The position numbers were made by a program, and so were the translations under genes. Shown here piece by piece: positions 36,364-48,746 of a DNA stretch of 64,000 bases (its first letter is position 1; every line of letters begins with the position of its first letter). A model generated the notes under the pieces. That model did no database searches. It had not been told where the DNA came from and was given only the letters and a program-made list of their open reading frames with translations. The DNA comes from Immersiella caudata (lineage: Eukaryota; Ascomycota; Sordariomycetes; Sordariales; Lasiosphaeriaceae): NCBI GenBank assembly GCA_030512335.1, contig JAULSU010000004.1, positions 2,542,001 through 2,606,000 of the forward strand, in the 5' to 3' direction.

Positions 36364-37939
36364 CTAAGCCGCCTTTGCAGCTTGCTCCTCCTTTTCTTTG
36401 GCCTTTTGTGCCTTCTTTGCCTCGATCTGCTTCTGCTTTTCCAGCTTCTTCAGTTGGTTCTTTGTCAACTTCCCGTCACCTCCCTCTCCTCCTTCAGCCG
36501 TGACACCTGCGGCACCCGCGGCGCCATCAACCACAGGAACTACCCTCGGTGCTTTGGGGTTACCCACCCACTGCAGCGGCCGCCTCTCCATGAAGAGGTC
36601 AACCACGTCGTCCCCGACCTTAGCCCTTCGCTCTTGGAAGGCCTCCACATACGTTTGAAGTTCCTTGATGCAGATAGCCTTGAGCTCACCTGTCAACATC
36701 TCTCCCTTCTCATATGCCACACGGATCCTCTCGAGCTCATCGTCATCTTCGAGGAAGAAGCGGAGATACTGAAATGATACGTCGACACTAGTGTCACCAC
36801 CCTTTTCCTTATGCTCTTCAACCGTGACCTTTCCGCCAGAGAAAGCATACTTGTTGATCTTGTTCTTGATTTGGTTTGGGGTGTCCTTCATGAAGATGGC
36901 AGACTCGTCAACAGAGGCCGACATCTTTGTGCCGGGCCCCTGGAGGGCATCAAGGAATTTTGCATGGATGAGAGATGGCTTCGCATGCTGTATCCTAGCG
37001 GACACATCTCTTGTCATGCGGAAATAGGGGTCCTGGTCAATGGCACAGGGAATGAGGGCGGGTATCGCCCTTGTTTTCTTCTCGTCGGCACCAAAGATAT
37101 GTGGGAAAGAAGAGGCCCAACTTGTTGCGCCCTGAATGCTCCCAAAGTCTGGTCTTATAAGTCACACTCTGACTTGACGGGGGGGGGTCGACTTACGGAT
37201 TCTTCCAATGTTTGTCGAGTCGTTGAACCCAAAGATGGCGCGCGCCTGGTTCAGCGTAATGTGCTTGGAGAGGCGGACAATGTTCCTGTAGAATGCGCCC
37301 CCAACAAATTCGAAGTCGGAGAAGATGAAGGTCTTTGCTGGGTCAAAGCCAATGGCAATGATGTCTTTCGCATTGCTGCTGCAGTACCCCTGAACCTCCT
37401 CAATGGTGCGCTTCTCAGAGAACAGGTACTTCTCGTCATCTGTCAGCATGATGACCAGCGGCACATCAAAGGTATCTTGGAGCCACTTTGTGAACTCGAA
37501 GGGGATCGTGTGGCCAACATGAACACTGTCGGATGAGGGGCCTCGGCCAGTGTAGAGGAAGAAAGGCTCCCCACGCTCGTATCGGTCGAGAATGAGCTCA
37601 AAGTCGCGGTGCGAGAAGACAATTCCTCGGCGAAGGAAACGATGCGGCTTCTTCCCCGTTACGCGCTCGAATCGCTCTAGCAATGCTTGATCAATCTTCT
37701 TGGTCCCGAACTCCTCGACGAGCTTGCTGTAGTCAATGGCTTTGACGACACCATCTGCACCAACTTCTCCAGAGACCTGGTGCAAGAGTCAGTACAGAAA
37801 CCACGGAAAAGCGGTGGAAAACGTCGCCGAAAGAAAGGTGCACCCTCACATTGTATGGATCAACCGTCTGCTTTCCCGGCGCGACCTGCTCGGGGATCGG
37901 CGATTCCTTGAGCGCCTCAGCATTCGCGTTCGCAGCCAT
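36364..37939 (-). CDS. wrs1: Cytosolic tryptophanyl-tRNA synthetase
   Basis: Charges tRNA-Trp in the cytosol. Three exons: 37939-37850, 37776-37197 and 37148-36364, giving 484 aa. A class I synthetase with the eukaryotic-type signatures HVGH (116-119) for HIGH and KMSAS for KMSKS in [17 protein letters not shown]. It begins with the short eukaryotic extension [18 protein letters not shown] and lacks the organellar length and sequence, so this is the cytosolic enzyme. The C-terminus carries a Gly/Ala spacer then a Lys/Glu/Ala-rich helix ([17 protein letters not shown]), probably an RNA-binding or solubilising tail. The second intron includes a run of nine G residues near its donor end. All introns are GT-AG. 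Confidence 0.95.
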
Positions 37940-38398
37940 GATGCTGATATGATGTCAAGTGTCTGTGCTGTGTAATTGACAGATTGCAGACAGAAGCGGG
38001 AGACAGGCTCCTTTGGTTTCACCAGTGCCAAAAACACCACTCGCATAAAGTGAGTCAAGGCTATTCACAGCAATGGCGGGGGAGGGGCAATGTTGGAGAT
38101 CTGGCAGCCCCAGCCGATTCGGGCAGGCGGTGTAAGACGGCATAACTCTCGAAGTCTACTGGCAGGCAAAGCCTCGAGGTCCTCAAGAGAATAAAGTTTA
38201 CGGGCAACCAACCCTGACGGCAGCCTCTTGCTCGCAACTCCGGCTCGGACCAGCGGCCGGTGTCCCGTTGGCCACTTCCGGAGGTCGTCTCGAGGCCCGG
38301 ATGTGAGACATGCACCACTGAAGCTGTCGTGACTGGCTGTCGGCCTACGATGACTACTGGTGCCGATCCTCTCTTGGATGCCGTATACGGGCTACGAT

Positions 38399-38704
38399 TC
38401 AAGCATGTTTGAACATCTGGGTGATGGCCGTCGAGTCCCGTTTCGTTGGTCTATTCGGCATCCTCTTACCACTACTTGTCATCTTGCGCCTGACCTGATT
38501 TACCTCCGATTTCAGCTCGTTCAGGAAAGGCCAGGTGGCAGGCTTGCCAGCGCCTTCGAATAGGCGTTTCTCGTCGCCCCAGGGCAGATTGCCACGGTGT
38601 TTTACCAGTTCTCCAAACCGAACTTGCTGGCGATGAGCTTCGGGACCCCAGGTTGCTCTCCAAGTCGGCGCTGTGTTTCTGCGATGCACCGCCGACTGAG
38701 CCAT
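38399..38704 (-). CDS. Possible small uncharacterised protein (101 aa)
   Basis: ATG at 38704 opens MAQSAVHRRNTAPTWRATWG, followed by a charged segment with HRQQVRFGELVKHRGNLPWGDEKRLFEGAG and PFLNELKSEVNQVRRK. The frame continues upstream without a stop, but its upstream residues look random. The segment after this ATG has more protein-like character than other frames in the region, with high Arg/Lys content. I recognise no family, and no splice sites are needed. It could equally be chance; the call rests only on composition. Confidence 0.25.
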   Translation of the reverse strand: MAQSAVHRRNTAPTWRATWGPEAHRQQVRFGELVKHRGNLPWGDEKRLFEGAGKPATWPFLNELKSEVNQVRRKMTSSGKRMPNRPTKRDSTAITQMFKHA

Positions 38705-41700
38705 GAATACCGGCGGAGCGGGGTCACGGCTAGTGATCGTGAAATGAAGGATGGCGTTTGCGCGAGAGCTCTTTTGCTCATTGTTGCTTGTTAGAGGTCG
38801 GCACTGGATGCCGACGTTGAGATGGATAAGACGGCAAGGGAATGTGCTTGGTTGATCGCAGTGCGATGTACGAGGTGTGGGTCCCTTTTGGGACTTGGCA
38901 TGGAGGGTGAGGTGAGTAGTCAAGGGGGCACGCAAACTCAGTCTCTCACCCCGGTTTCATAATACGCAGTGAGAGGGTGCAGATGTTGATTATGGGATAT
39001 GGTTTGTTCTAACTTGGTTATTTTACTGGTTTGGATCGGAGAGATGGCTGGAGATTTGGGCTTGTAAACCCATGGTTCGCCGCCGAGGATGTATTCCACG
39101 TCCTAAACGAATGACTGATTTACAGGATATGATCCGAAAACACCGCATGAAAAGTGAGAGGCAAAAAGAGCAGAGGGGCATGCTGTGAAGCGCGCGCTGG
39201 ATGCGGCCTCGCCGACTTTTTGTCGCCACACATGGTGTTTTGTCCGTCCTGGAGCCGCCCCCTTTCTCCAGAGGACGCCCTTGTTCTGTGGTCAACCTGG
39301 AGGCGATGAACTCATCGCGCAGGCAACGATGGCTCCTCTCTGCGCTGTGCAACAGCAACCTGCCTCGGCGACCACAAGGAGAAGCCGCGCGGGAGTTAGT
39401 CGTTGCGCCAGGTGGCAGAGAGGTATGCCAGACGCTGCGTGCATATGTATTGACTCCTCCCAATGCAAAGCTATATCGTGCTTCCAGGGGAGAGCCAATG
39501 TAATACCCGGACCAGCTTTGGTTTGGTCTTTGCAGGAGCTCGCAGCCACGCTGACTCCGTGACAATGCATCGGTCGATTGTTTGTTTGCACGCCTTCCAA
39601 GCCGCAACAGCTGTTCGTTGGTATGCCAAGCGCAAAAAGGGTGATGGTGCTACCACAATAGCATAATGGAAGCGAGGTCAACTCCCTTTCGGTATCCGTC
39701 GTGCGTTCAATCGCGTCGGTGATGGGGGCCGTTTGCGGAGTCGGCTCCGTTCAACAACTTCGGTTCCTGTAAGTCGCGATACGGCGTATACGGCGTGTTT
39801 TCTTAACTGCGTAAGCTATTTGATATCCTGGCTGATGAGTTGCGAGCCGCAGAACCCACAACTGACCGCTTCCGAGTGCCGTTCGACGGCCCTTCGGCCC
39901 TGCCAGCAATGGCCGTACCCTCGGTCCATGCGTAAGGTTGGTGGATTTTGCTCCTGCAATGAACTGGCGACCGCGGTATCTTTTGGCGGGTAGGTGAGGC
40001 GATGAGGTTACCGCTTCGTCCCATATCCGTCTCGCAGCCCTGTACTGGGGTGTCGGCAGTAGCAGAGCGCTTTATCGTATTCTGGACCAGCGCATCGACA
40101 CCCAACATTCTCGGCCAGGAGAGCAACCATGAACGGCGAAGTTCCACCTTACGAGCGCAGCCACTCGAGCCACGTCTGGGTGGTGAGTACACGCAAGCTT
40201 CATATCTCCAGTCAAGGCTGGTGCGGGGGACCAAGCCAAGGAGCACGTTTCGAAGCGTCTGAAGAAAAAACGACTCATTCCCCTTCCCTCTCCTCGTGGA
40301 TCTCGTCCGGGGGCAGGGTATCGAAATAGTGGCCGTAAGAGCGTGGAGCTGCCACCACGGGGGTTTGCTGTATATTGCTTACACATACCAACAGCCATCA
40401 CACCAACGAACTCTGAGCTCCAGCCACGACGGCAGGTGCCCGAGATTGGGCCGGACACTAGCCATCTAGTCGGTGGTTATGTTCCCCGCAGCCATTCGAC
40501 ACTGCATATGCTGATCAGTCAACAGACCTCTCACCAAGCTGCTTGTCTTGTGAGTGCCTATCGTGAGTTAGCAGGGGACTTCCGTATGCAGTGGTCATTA
40601 TTGCCCAGGCGGCCGCACTCCTGAGACCGTCCACAAATGATAAAAAGTTATTACTCAGAGGGAAGGCGGGACTTGATCTCTTCGTCGATGTTACTAAGTC
40701 GGGACGTGGGTAAAGTGCGGAACGGGCGAGGCCGCATCCATCTCCGAGAGTAAGATGCCTAATCCCGGGGGCAAGCGCTTTGTCGCACAGGTACAAGTAC
40801 CGATGGTTGCAGTTCGCCGACAGGGGGAGCAGTCATCACATCCCCTGACTGGAGGGAGAGCTGCTGAGAGAGCTGCGATGAGGCCAAAGCGTCAGCTACG
40901 ACATCCGCGTTTTGGAGTGGCATCAAGCTGTTCGCCGAAAAAGGGCTATCTTGTGGAATCTGGCCAGAGAGCGCCACATACCATACCTCCCGCGGTTGTT
41001 TAAAGGTTGCCGCGTACGTAAGGTAAGCTCTCTCGGCGAGCAGAGCTGCGCATCTTCCCCTTTAGGCACGAGGTGAGAATGAGCAGAGCGAGCCTAGATG
41101 CGTATTGCGAGCGTGGGTATCCACTATCCACCACCTGGGTCCCCTCACTGGCGACTGCTGGCCCGTAGCACACGCGAGGATGGGAGCCTCAAGACTCTGC
41201 TTTCGTATTGCGGAGATGAGTATCGGATTACAAATCGGTTCGCGACTTCGACCCCGTTGAATGAGCCACGTGATGCTTGCAGTGTTGACCTACTGTCCGA
41301 GAGTTCAGAAGGAGACGGGGAACCGAAGCCACGCCGTTCACTAATAGACGCCTAATGAGCGGATGTGCCTGTCTACGGATCGGGGAGGTGGTGAGGCTAG
41401 CTGCCGCAAAGATATCAGCAATTGAAAAGCGCCCAGGAGGTATTTCCCTCACTAATCAGCTGTATGAAGTGCGGTGATACGATGCGACGGCTGCCAGCGG
41501 TGTTTCAAGGTCAAGCTTCGATGTGGTGAATCAGTGGCATCGCGCCAAGGCCGCGAGGACGATTGGACCACCTTGTACGCCTTGCTTGATGCAGTTTGGC
41601 CCTTTCTCCCGTCAGTGGGCAAGTGGGAAGTGGGGTCGGGCTTTGCCTTGTTGGGTGTGATCGACCCACCAAAGCGTGCCCCCAGCGCCCGCCGGAAATA

Positions 41701-41918
41701 CTCTGGGCGAGGAATTTTCTTCCGGAGCGTGGTGCATGATCCAAGACGGAGCCGTTCAAAAACGACTCGGAGACTTTGCGCTGCTGACAAAGCAGCTGAC
41801 ACCTGACAAAGAAACAAACCACACCCATTGACTGACAGCTCTGAGCATTGGATCGCGAGAGCTCCGACTTTCGATCCGGAACGGCGGAGTTGTTCAGAAA
41901 GAGACCCTAAAAACGGAG

Positions 41919-41920
<2 letters not shown>

Positions 41921-41963
<43 letters not shown>
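41921..41963 (+). repeat. GT dinucleotide microsatellite
   Basis: About 21 uninterrupted GT units roughly 700 bp upstream of the putative start codon of the KapC-like gene. On the plus strand alternating purine-pyrimidine DNA like this can adopt Z-form. Confidence 0.95.
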
Positions 41964-41964
<1 letters not shown>

Positions 41965-42657
41965 CGTTTGCCTCTTGGTCCGTCTCGGCACGTTTTCCGA
42001 CCGTCGCCCCTCGCGCTCCTTCTCCCTTACCAACCTTGGTATTTCCGAGCCCGTCTTTACTCCATGCCGCTGTCGACCTCGCACCTCATCGTGCTGAGTC
42101 AACTTACTCCTTTTTACGAGTACCAACCCGTTATTGTGCAACGCAGCATCGCCATTTCCCACGGCCTTCATATTGTCCTGCAAACTCCTCTCCGGCGCTG
42201 TATTACCCGGTAAGACGACAGGGACGTTGGTGTGCATCTGGACGGCACTGCCAAAGACCGAGGGGCGTTTTACATCGCATCCGCATTCTCGCACCATCGT
42301 TGAGCCAACACCCCAGCCACACAGATTTCCCTTCCAGCCAGCATCAGGCGCGTCGCAAACCGAGGTGAGTTTCCGCGCACCAGAATCGATGGCGGTGCTG
42401 AGCTCAGTAATCTTGGACGACGGCGAGGCTAATGAATACGGTGACTCAAAAGTCTGAGGCGAGAGTTCTTTCCAGCGTTGTCAGCAAGCGATAGCCTGAG
42501 CGGTTTTCGTTGAAGGGTGAATTCGGCGTCGATTTTGACGTCTGATGAGAGCGCCTCCAGTGGCCTGCTGCGACCCGGCTCACATAACCACACCACGACC
42601 CTTATTTCACTGCTGAGTCAGGACAGCAACGCAACGAGCACATCGAGCAACGTCAAG

Positions 42658-45106
42658 ATGGGTAAGTGCAATTTCCTCGTCAACACATCTCTGCAATCCT
42701 GCAGCTCCTTTCAGCATCCAACACCACATTCGCCGCCCGCCCCTTACCTCGCAGCCCTTCGCCTCCGCATGGATTGTGCATGCAAACGATGGGTGCAGCA
42801 TCTCTTGCCCTCGCTCGACGAGCAACAAGACAGGGCAGGGCCGCCTAGGCGTAGGGCCATCTCCAGCCCCCCTCATCGGTTCCCAAGGCGGCCGTGAGAT
42901 CTCCTCCCACTTCCACTCCCACTCCCGCTCTCGCTCTCGGGGTAGCACTGGTGGGTCGTTTCGCTTCGAGACTCTTCGCAGTCAGCGCATCGACTTATCG
43001 ATGCAATGCAGTGTCGTTCGTGCGAGCAACAAACGAGGCCGAAGAGGAAGTCATCCTTGCGGTTGGTGGGCGGATATTTTTGTCGGACTCGTTTCAATCA
43101 AATATTCTGGGCCAAAGAACGGCAACATGGTCGAGCCAGGTTGAGCTTGGCCTGCCTGCTTATATAACACCCCTCCTGCACCTCGCCGTCCCAGCGTCGT
43201 GGGCGTCGCTCCGGCTGCCGTTGACTAGTTCGGCTTGCCCAACCCCCCACCCCGACTCGCCGCCGTCTGGAAGCACCTCAAGTACTTCTACGGCCCCTTC
43301 CAAACGTCTCAGTCCGCTGCAAGTGCCTCCTATTGCATCGCCCATCAACACCACCCTTGTCTCCTCCCCCGTCCCGCATTGGTATCCTTACCTAATTCAA
43401 CTGGATGGCCAAGTCAGTCAGCAGGTATTAGGCCGCATGATTCTGCCGTGTCTTGTAAGTCGCGAGATTCCCAAGATGGGATCGGTGCCGTTTCCTGCAC
43501 CCACTTTCCCTTGTCGCGTCACACCTTACTCCGAAATCCGACGGGACACAGGAAGCTCACCAGTCACTGATGGGTGGCCCGCGTGGGTTGAAGGCGTCTG
43601 CTCTTCCTGCAACTACGCCCCAGCTCAGGACTGGGGGTCAGCGATCCGGGGAAGTCCTCTGATTTATATCATACATCCGCCCCGATTACCCACCCCACCC
43701 ATCACGGCCTTGTCCTTCCTCAGGACCAAAATACCGCCCAACCGTTGCACCAGTCCGAATCCCCCCTATAAACGACACACTCCTGCTGCGGATTCCACAA
43801 CATATTACCTCGCACTCTGGTGCTGTGCGCGTTCTCCCAGCTTACACCTCTCACTTCTCTTTCATTTTGGAGCCTTGCCTGTGCGCGTTTGCACTCCCAA
43901 ACCCACTCACCCTCCCGATCTACCTGAGCTGACCTTGAGCTCCGCATAGAGACAGCCACACGAGATTCCTCCGGTGGACCTGTTGCGGCCAGCAACCACG
44001 CCGTCAGCCAAACTGCTTACACGACCAGCGGTTTCGCAAGCCACAGTCGCTCTCCTTCTGACGGGCAAGGGGGAGACCAGGGTTCGCCCATTGCAGCCGC
44101 GCACACACTGTCACATGGATATAACCACGCTCCGCCTGCCCAGAACGAAGCGCACATCCACCCCGAGCTGCGATCCGCCGACGCAGTGGCGACGACCTCT
44201 ACGTACCCCGCTGTCCCGATTACCAATATGATCCCATCTGCCAGCTTGTCTCCTTCCGATCAATCTGCCATGATGCCGGGACCAACGGCGGCAATTGGTG
44301 TTGCGCCAGGAGGGGTAGATCACGGCGAGTACTCGGCCGAGGGCCGAAAAGCAAAGCGTGAGCTGTCGCAATCCAAGCGCGCCGCGCAAAACAGAGCTGC
44401 ACAGGTTAGTCGCCCATCTGGTCTCCCCCACTACGTGGACAGTCAATTGGTTGCGTATCAGAGAATACGGTGGCCGCGCATCCAATTCGTGGCATCGCAT
44501 TTCTAATCCCCAAGGTTGACCGGGGTGATTAATCATCGCCGTTTCGCGCCACTCGGTTCGCCGCGTGGTTGTCATGCTCCACCGCGTCTCAGAGTTGGGA
44601 CCCGACACCTTGGAGTCGATCATGACTAATATCTTAGATAAAACCTGGCTGACTGATGGTTTCTTTCATTGCAGAGAGCGTTTCGGCAACGAAAAGAAGG
44701 TTACATCAAGAAACTGGAACAGCAGGTACGGGAATATGCGGACATGGAGGCGAACTACAAGACGATACAGGCCGAGTACCACGCCCTTAGGGACTATGTG
44801 ATGCACCTCCAGTCCCAGCTTTTGGACACCAAAGGCGAGTATCCACCACCGCCTGCGAACGTGAATCTGGGACCGCCTCACGGGCTTACTTCATCTGCGT
44901 TTGGATCCGACGGGGCGACAACGGCAGCAGGGACCAATGCTATCGACGTCGCGGCACAAGCGGTGGCAGGACTAAACCGGTCAGACCAGCTTTCGGGCCG
45001 CGAGTATAAGTACGACCGTGTCGATGATGACGCGAGGACAGCGGAGGAGCTCACGAGACAGCTGGCGGAAGGCGCCTCTGATACCTTACCGTCAGCACCG
45101 ATGTAG
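42658..45106 (+). CDS. kapC: KapC-like fungal bZIP transcription factor
   Basis: Proposed exons: 42658-42661 (ATGG only), 43950-44404 and 44675-45106, giving 296 aa. The last two exons are well supported. Their junction splits the basic region KRAAQNRAAQ|RAFRQRKEGYIKKLEQQ (residues about 143-170), which with the following leucine-zipper-like helix (EYADMEANYKTIQAEYHALRDYVMHLQSQLL) closely matches Aspergillus KapC. The protein should be a nuclear DNA-binding dimer of the Yap/Pap1-like group. Exon 2 reads in frame from TATRDSSGGPVAASNHAV but has no usable ATG before residue Met-94 or so, so the start must lie upstream. A branch site GCTGAC and acceptor GCATAG precede exon 2. ATGG|GTAAGT at 42658 supplies a start in the right phase through a 1288-nt intron. 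That first exon is inference; another upstream exon is possible. Confidence 0.75.
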
Positions 45107-45748
45107 GATGTGGTCAGCCGAGTAACACTGGGTCATTCTCTCCGTAATTCTTAGACGTGCTGTATGACGGTCGCTGTGGTGGTTCTTAGTTATTGTTTGG
45201 GCGCTGTTCGTTTTCGGAGTTGGGGAGCCTTGGCTTGGCTTACGACAGTCGTTGTATGTTTTACATAAAGGTGTCCTGGATGGGAGAATCTCGCTGCCAA
45301 GGAGGCCGTATCTGGGCCCTGGCCGAGGTAAAAGGATTTGAAGAATGCATTGGTGTTGTCTATGGTTGTGCTATAGCGGTTGGAGGAGTGAAGTGCTGTA
45401 TGAGACGAAGGATACCGTGATGAGATGTGCGTTGGTGACGTAAAGCTAGGAAGGAGGCAAATGGTGCAATGGAAGGGAGAAAAGAAGCAGCGAAGCGAGA
45501 AACAGATCATACATTCAGCCTTTTGATTTTGGTCTGGTCCCCGAAGCGCCCCTTGAAAAGGGCATCATATCATCTAAGTACGAACAGTACGACAAAAGAA
45601 TACAAAGCCCCGCCAGTCGTTTAATAAGCCACTAGTTCGCTGCCCTCCAACCAATACTCCACCGTTTTCCGGACGCAGTTGTGATGGATTTTCTATTTAT
45701 GACGTAAAAGGGAATGCGACGTCTCATGCTAATAGTCCAAGTGATTGT
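45107..45748. other. Convergent 3' region between kapC-like and arp5
   Basis: Holds the two 3' UTRs. No other gene is seen; the longer open frames here are short and of random composition. Confidence 0.5.
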
Positions 45749-48200
45749 CTAGAAAGCATTGCCCATGTCGTGTTCCTAGCAGAGGGTTAGTTGCCTGACT
45801 TGTAAGCTGGGAAAGGAAGTGACTTTCCTTTATGTATTCGGCTCCCTTTTCTTGGTACTCTTCCTTGGTAACCATGGCTCTCCTGGCGTCGGGCGTGCCA
45901 GCCCACCCAGCAGCGCCCTTCCACGCGTCGAGTACGGCATCCTGAGCACGCCGGATAGCTAAGGGTGAGCCAGCCGGTAGGAGAGCCATTAGGCCGGATC
46001 TAAGACGCTCATCAAAGTTCTGGAAGAGGGTGTTGCCTCCGGTCAAGAAGACATCGCGGAGGAACTCGTCACGGTCGAGGCCGGCGATGCCAGGCAAGCG
46101 TTGGGTGAGAATGTCGCCAGCGATTTCGATAATACCGGCTTGGTCGATCCCTGCAATGGCACTGGGCTGGAAGAGCACCTCAGGGGCACGAATGCGCTCG
46201 ACGTTGAGATGGAGACGATGGGTCTCGGCCGGGGAGCTGGGGTCGAAGGGGCGAGGGCCGTAACGGAAAGCGTGCAGGAGTGACTTGGTCCAGTCCTTCT
46301 GTGCCTCGAGTGTGTTCTCGTAGGTGAAATCTTTGTCGTACTCGAGCAGGTCATTCTCAAGTGCCTTGACGGCGGCCTCAAGGTCCTCCTCGCCTTCCTC
46401 ATCGTCGTCACTATCGCCTTTGTTTGCGCCCATAGCCACACTACGGTAGACGCCCCAATCATCGTCGTTGGCACCAAAATCGTCATCGTCTCCGCCTCGG
46501 CGGCGCTTGCGACCCCCGGCTGGGCCGCTCGGTGTGTCGGAAGCGAGATTCGCGATATTCTTCATGCGGATCTGGCTCGCGAGCGACTTTCGGTTTCCGA
46601 GATCGGCCTTGAGGCGGTCGCGCTCCTTGATCTGGGCTATCTTTGCTAGCCGCGCTTGTCTCTTGTCTTCAAGCCACCCTTCGAGGTCGTTCGTCCGCCG
46701 CTCTTCATCCAGCCTAGCCTCCTCTGCTATCCTGGCCTTCTCAGCTTCCTTCTCGGCCTTGCCGCGCGCCCTGGCGTCGTGGTTAGACTTGAGAAGACGC
46801 TGTTGACGTTTTTGTTTGAGGCCAGCCTCGTCAAGCTGATCATCCGGGACATCGAGCAGGCTAAAGTCAGGGGCTTCTTGCTGCTCTTCTTGTTCACCGC
46901 CGAGATCCTTGGTCCTTGCCTTCTTGATGGTGCGCTCAAGATCTTTGATAAGTCGCTCTAGTTGTGCCTCATCCTTGACCTCGGCATCGTCGAGGATGCG
47001 CTTTGTCTCCTTCTTGTTCTGGTCAACTAGACGGCGCTGCACATCCTTGTAGTATTCGAGCTCCTGCTCTTTCTTCATCAGTCTCTCCAAGCGCATCTTA
47101 GCAGCTTGTTCCTGGAGCCTACGCCCGCTCTCTTTCTTCCGTTCGGCGATCTTGGCCAGTTCCTCCTCGGTTTTCTGAACGATAACTTCCTCGGTATACG
47201 GATACTGAACAATGCGCTCCCTGTCTTCCAGACCTGTCCATTCCATGAAGTGGGCAAGCTCCTCGTTGTAGTCAGTTGAGACATAGCAAAAGTCTCGCAC
47301 CATCTGCTCGGTTTGTGACGAGTTCAGCTTTCCCGGAAACCCAGTGTGGTACTTGAGTTTGACCAGCTTTAGCATGTATTCGGCCATGTGCCAACCACCC
47401 CAATTCAGCCGGGTTGCCTGAGCCAGCATTGCTTTAGAGTTGTAGACGGGTATAAGATGTGTGGCGCTGTAAGATGAGGAGACGACAAGGCCTGTCTTGC
47501 CCTTGTTGTGGTGGTAAGAGAATAGAGAGTCGATACCGAAGGTGAGCCCAGGGGCACCGTAGCACTCAAAGATGATTTCGGTCATTGCTATCCAAGTTAG
47601 CTCGAGACATGTTGTCGCCTGGCCGGTGAAACTCACATTTTCTCGAGTATGGAAGGTTTGCGACAGCTTCGGTCATGATAATCGGCATATCAATACCACC
47701 CTCGACCCCGTTCATACCAAGCTTGATGAAGACATGGTCCAGAATATGTTCCATAACATCCCAATTGCTCACGATCCCCGTACCAGCCTCAAAGGCATTG
47801 CGAATATGTCCTCGTGCGGCCGTGTCGGCGTAACAGTCCTGACCAGCAAACGAGAAGGTCTTGCCCAGTTTTCGGTCGCGGTACTTGGCCATGATGGGAG
47901 GGATCGCGAGCCGGGGCTGGTCCTCGAAGGACCAGCCTGCCCGTACTAGTGAAGAACCTGTTGGGGACACCATGTTAGCCAGCCTGTCTCCAGGGACTGC
48001 ACGGAGGCGGTGGTCTCACCATTGTCGATGATGATGCTTGCTTGGCCCTCGGTTTGCGCCAGAGCGCGCTCGTGACCGTCCACCTGTGGGGGCAAAAACT
48101 TCTCGAACCGGGCCTCCTTCACGGGGTAGAGTGTTGGTGGCGGTAGATTCTTCCAAGCCTCGCGGCGCCCAGCTATGTCTTCGGTCGCCGAGGGCGCCAT
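45749..48200 (-). CDS. arp5: Actin-related protein 5, INO80 chromatin-remodeling subunit
   Basis: Exons: 48200-48020, 47957-47637, 47587-45828 and 45775-45749, giving 762 aa. Arp5 is a nuclear actin fold that joins INO80 through Ies6 and aids nucleosome sliding. Actin-like blocks are IIIDNGSSLVRAGW, the TFSFAGQDCYAD segment, NLPYSRKSMTEIIFECYGAPG, GLVVSSSYSATHLIPV and FLTGGNTLFQNFDERL. Residues from about 310 to 570 form the long charged insertion typical of Arp5, with Glu/Lys/Arg helices (RLERLMKKEQELEYYKDVQ) and an acidic patch. ATG 48200 (MAPSATEDIAGRREAW) is the first in-frame ATG. The last junction is odd: EYIK must join EHDMGNAF, which needs a 52-nt intron starting GAAAGT and ending CTGCTAG. 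If that intron is not removed as proposed, the frame runs on to 45729 with an unconserved tail. Confidence 0.92.
45776..45827 (-). other. Apparent GA-AG intron at the arp5 3' end
   Basis: The junction reads AAG|GAAAGT, a perfect GTAAGT donor except for A in place of T at the second base. A branch site ACTAAC and acceptor CTGCTAG follow, 52 nt in all. Removal restores the short final exon EHDMGNAF plus stop, the tail expected for Arp5. The only nearby GT (two bases in, GTCACT) puts the last exon in another frame. Confidence 0.5.
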
Positions 48201-48746
48201 TGCGATTGAATTTGAGGTGGAGAAATGCACGGGTCGCGTGTGATTGCTGGATCTATTTGTGGCAGACTCGGTGTTGCATTGTGGATGGTGTGGTGAAAAA
48301 TGGAATTAGCGAGGATATCGATTGCTTATTTCGTTGCGTTTACGCCCATTCTTGAGAACGACGGGCTTCTTTCCATCGGCGGTGGTGCTTGAGGTGCACG
48401 GCCGCGTTGATGTCGTCGAGCTCCCGCGGGCGTTAGGCCCACTGTGCGGCGAGAGCTGCGATGCAGCCCCCTGCAACGCGCCGGGGTTCAGGAGCAGCAG
48501 GGCTCTCCAAAGCGCACTAGGTGTTTCGCGTACTGTACACCGCTCCAATCATCGCAACCGTCCATAAACTATGAATTCGTACGAACAGAAATCTCGCCCT
48601 AGCTCGTGGGTTCTTCAATCGGGACGCTGTATACACAGTTCACTTAAAAGGCCATCACATCAACCAATACACCAAACGCCCATCGTCCGAAGCTCTATGT
48701 TTATGCAGCTCCCCTATTTATTCATAACAGTCATGTCCCAAGCTCT

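Larger units (their letters stand above)
37940..42657. other. Gene-poor upstream region of the bZIP gene
   Basis: About 4.7 kb with one weak gene candidate (38399-38704, minus) and a long GT microsatellite (41921-41963). Other reading frames look random. The leftmost part is the TrpRS promoter; the rightmost few hundred bases are the promoter and leader of the KapC-like gene. Confidence 0.45.

Noticed and set aside
37179..37187. Run of nine G residues in the TrpRS gene, possibly a frameshift site
   Set aside because: It lies inside a clear GT-AG intron, so it does not affect the coding sequence.
42894..43949. A 351-codon open frame on the plus strand upstream of the bZIP exons
   Set aside because: It starts at a GTG, has random Ser/Pro/Thr/Leu composition with no domain, and ends in a different frame just before the bZIP exon. 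It is better explained as lying within the long first intron.
45729..45775. Reading arp5 straight through to a stop at 45729
   Set aside because: This gives a tail (SHFLSQLTSQATNPLL...) with no resemblance to Arp5 and ignores a perfect branch site and acceptor. The spliced tail EHDMGNAF fits the family.
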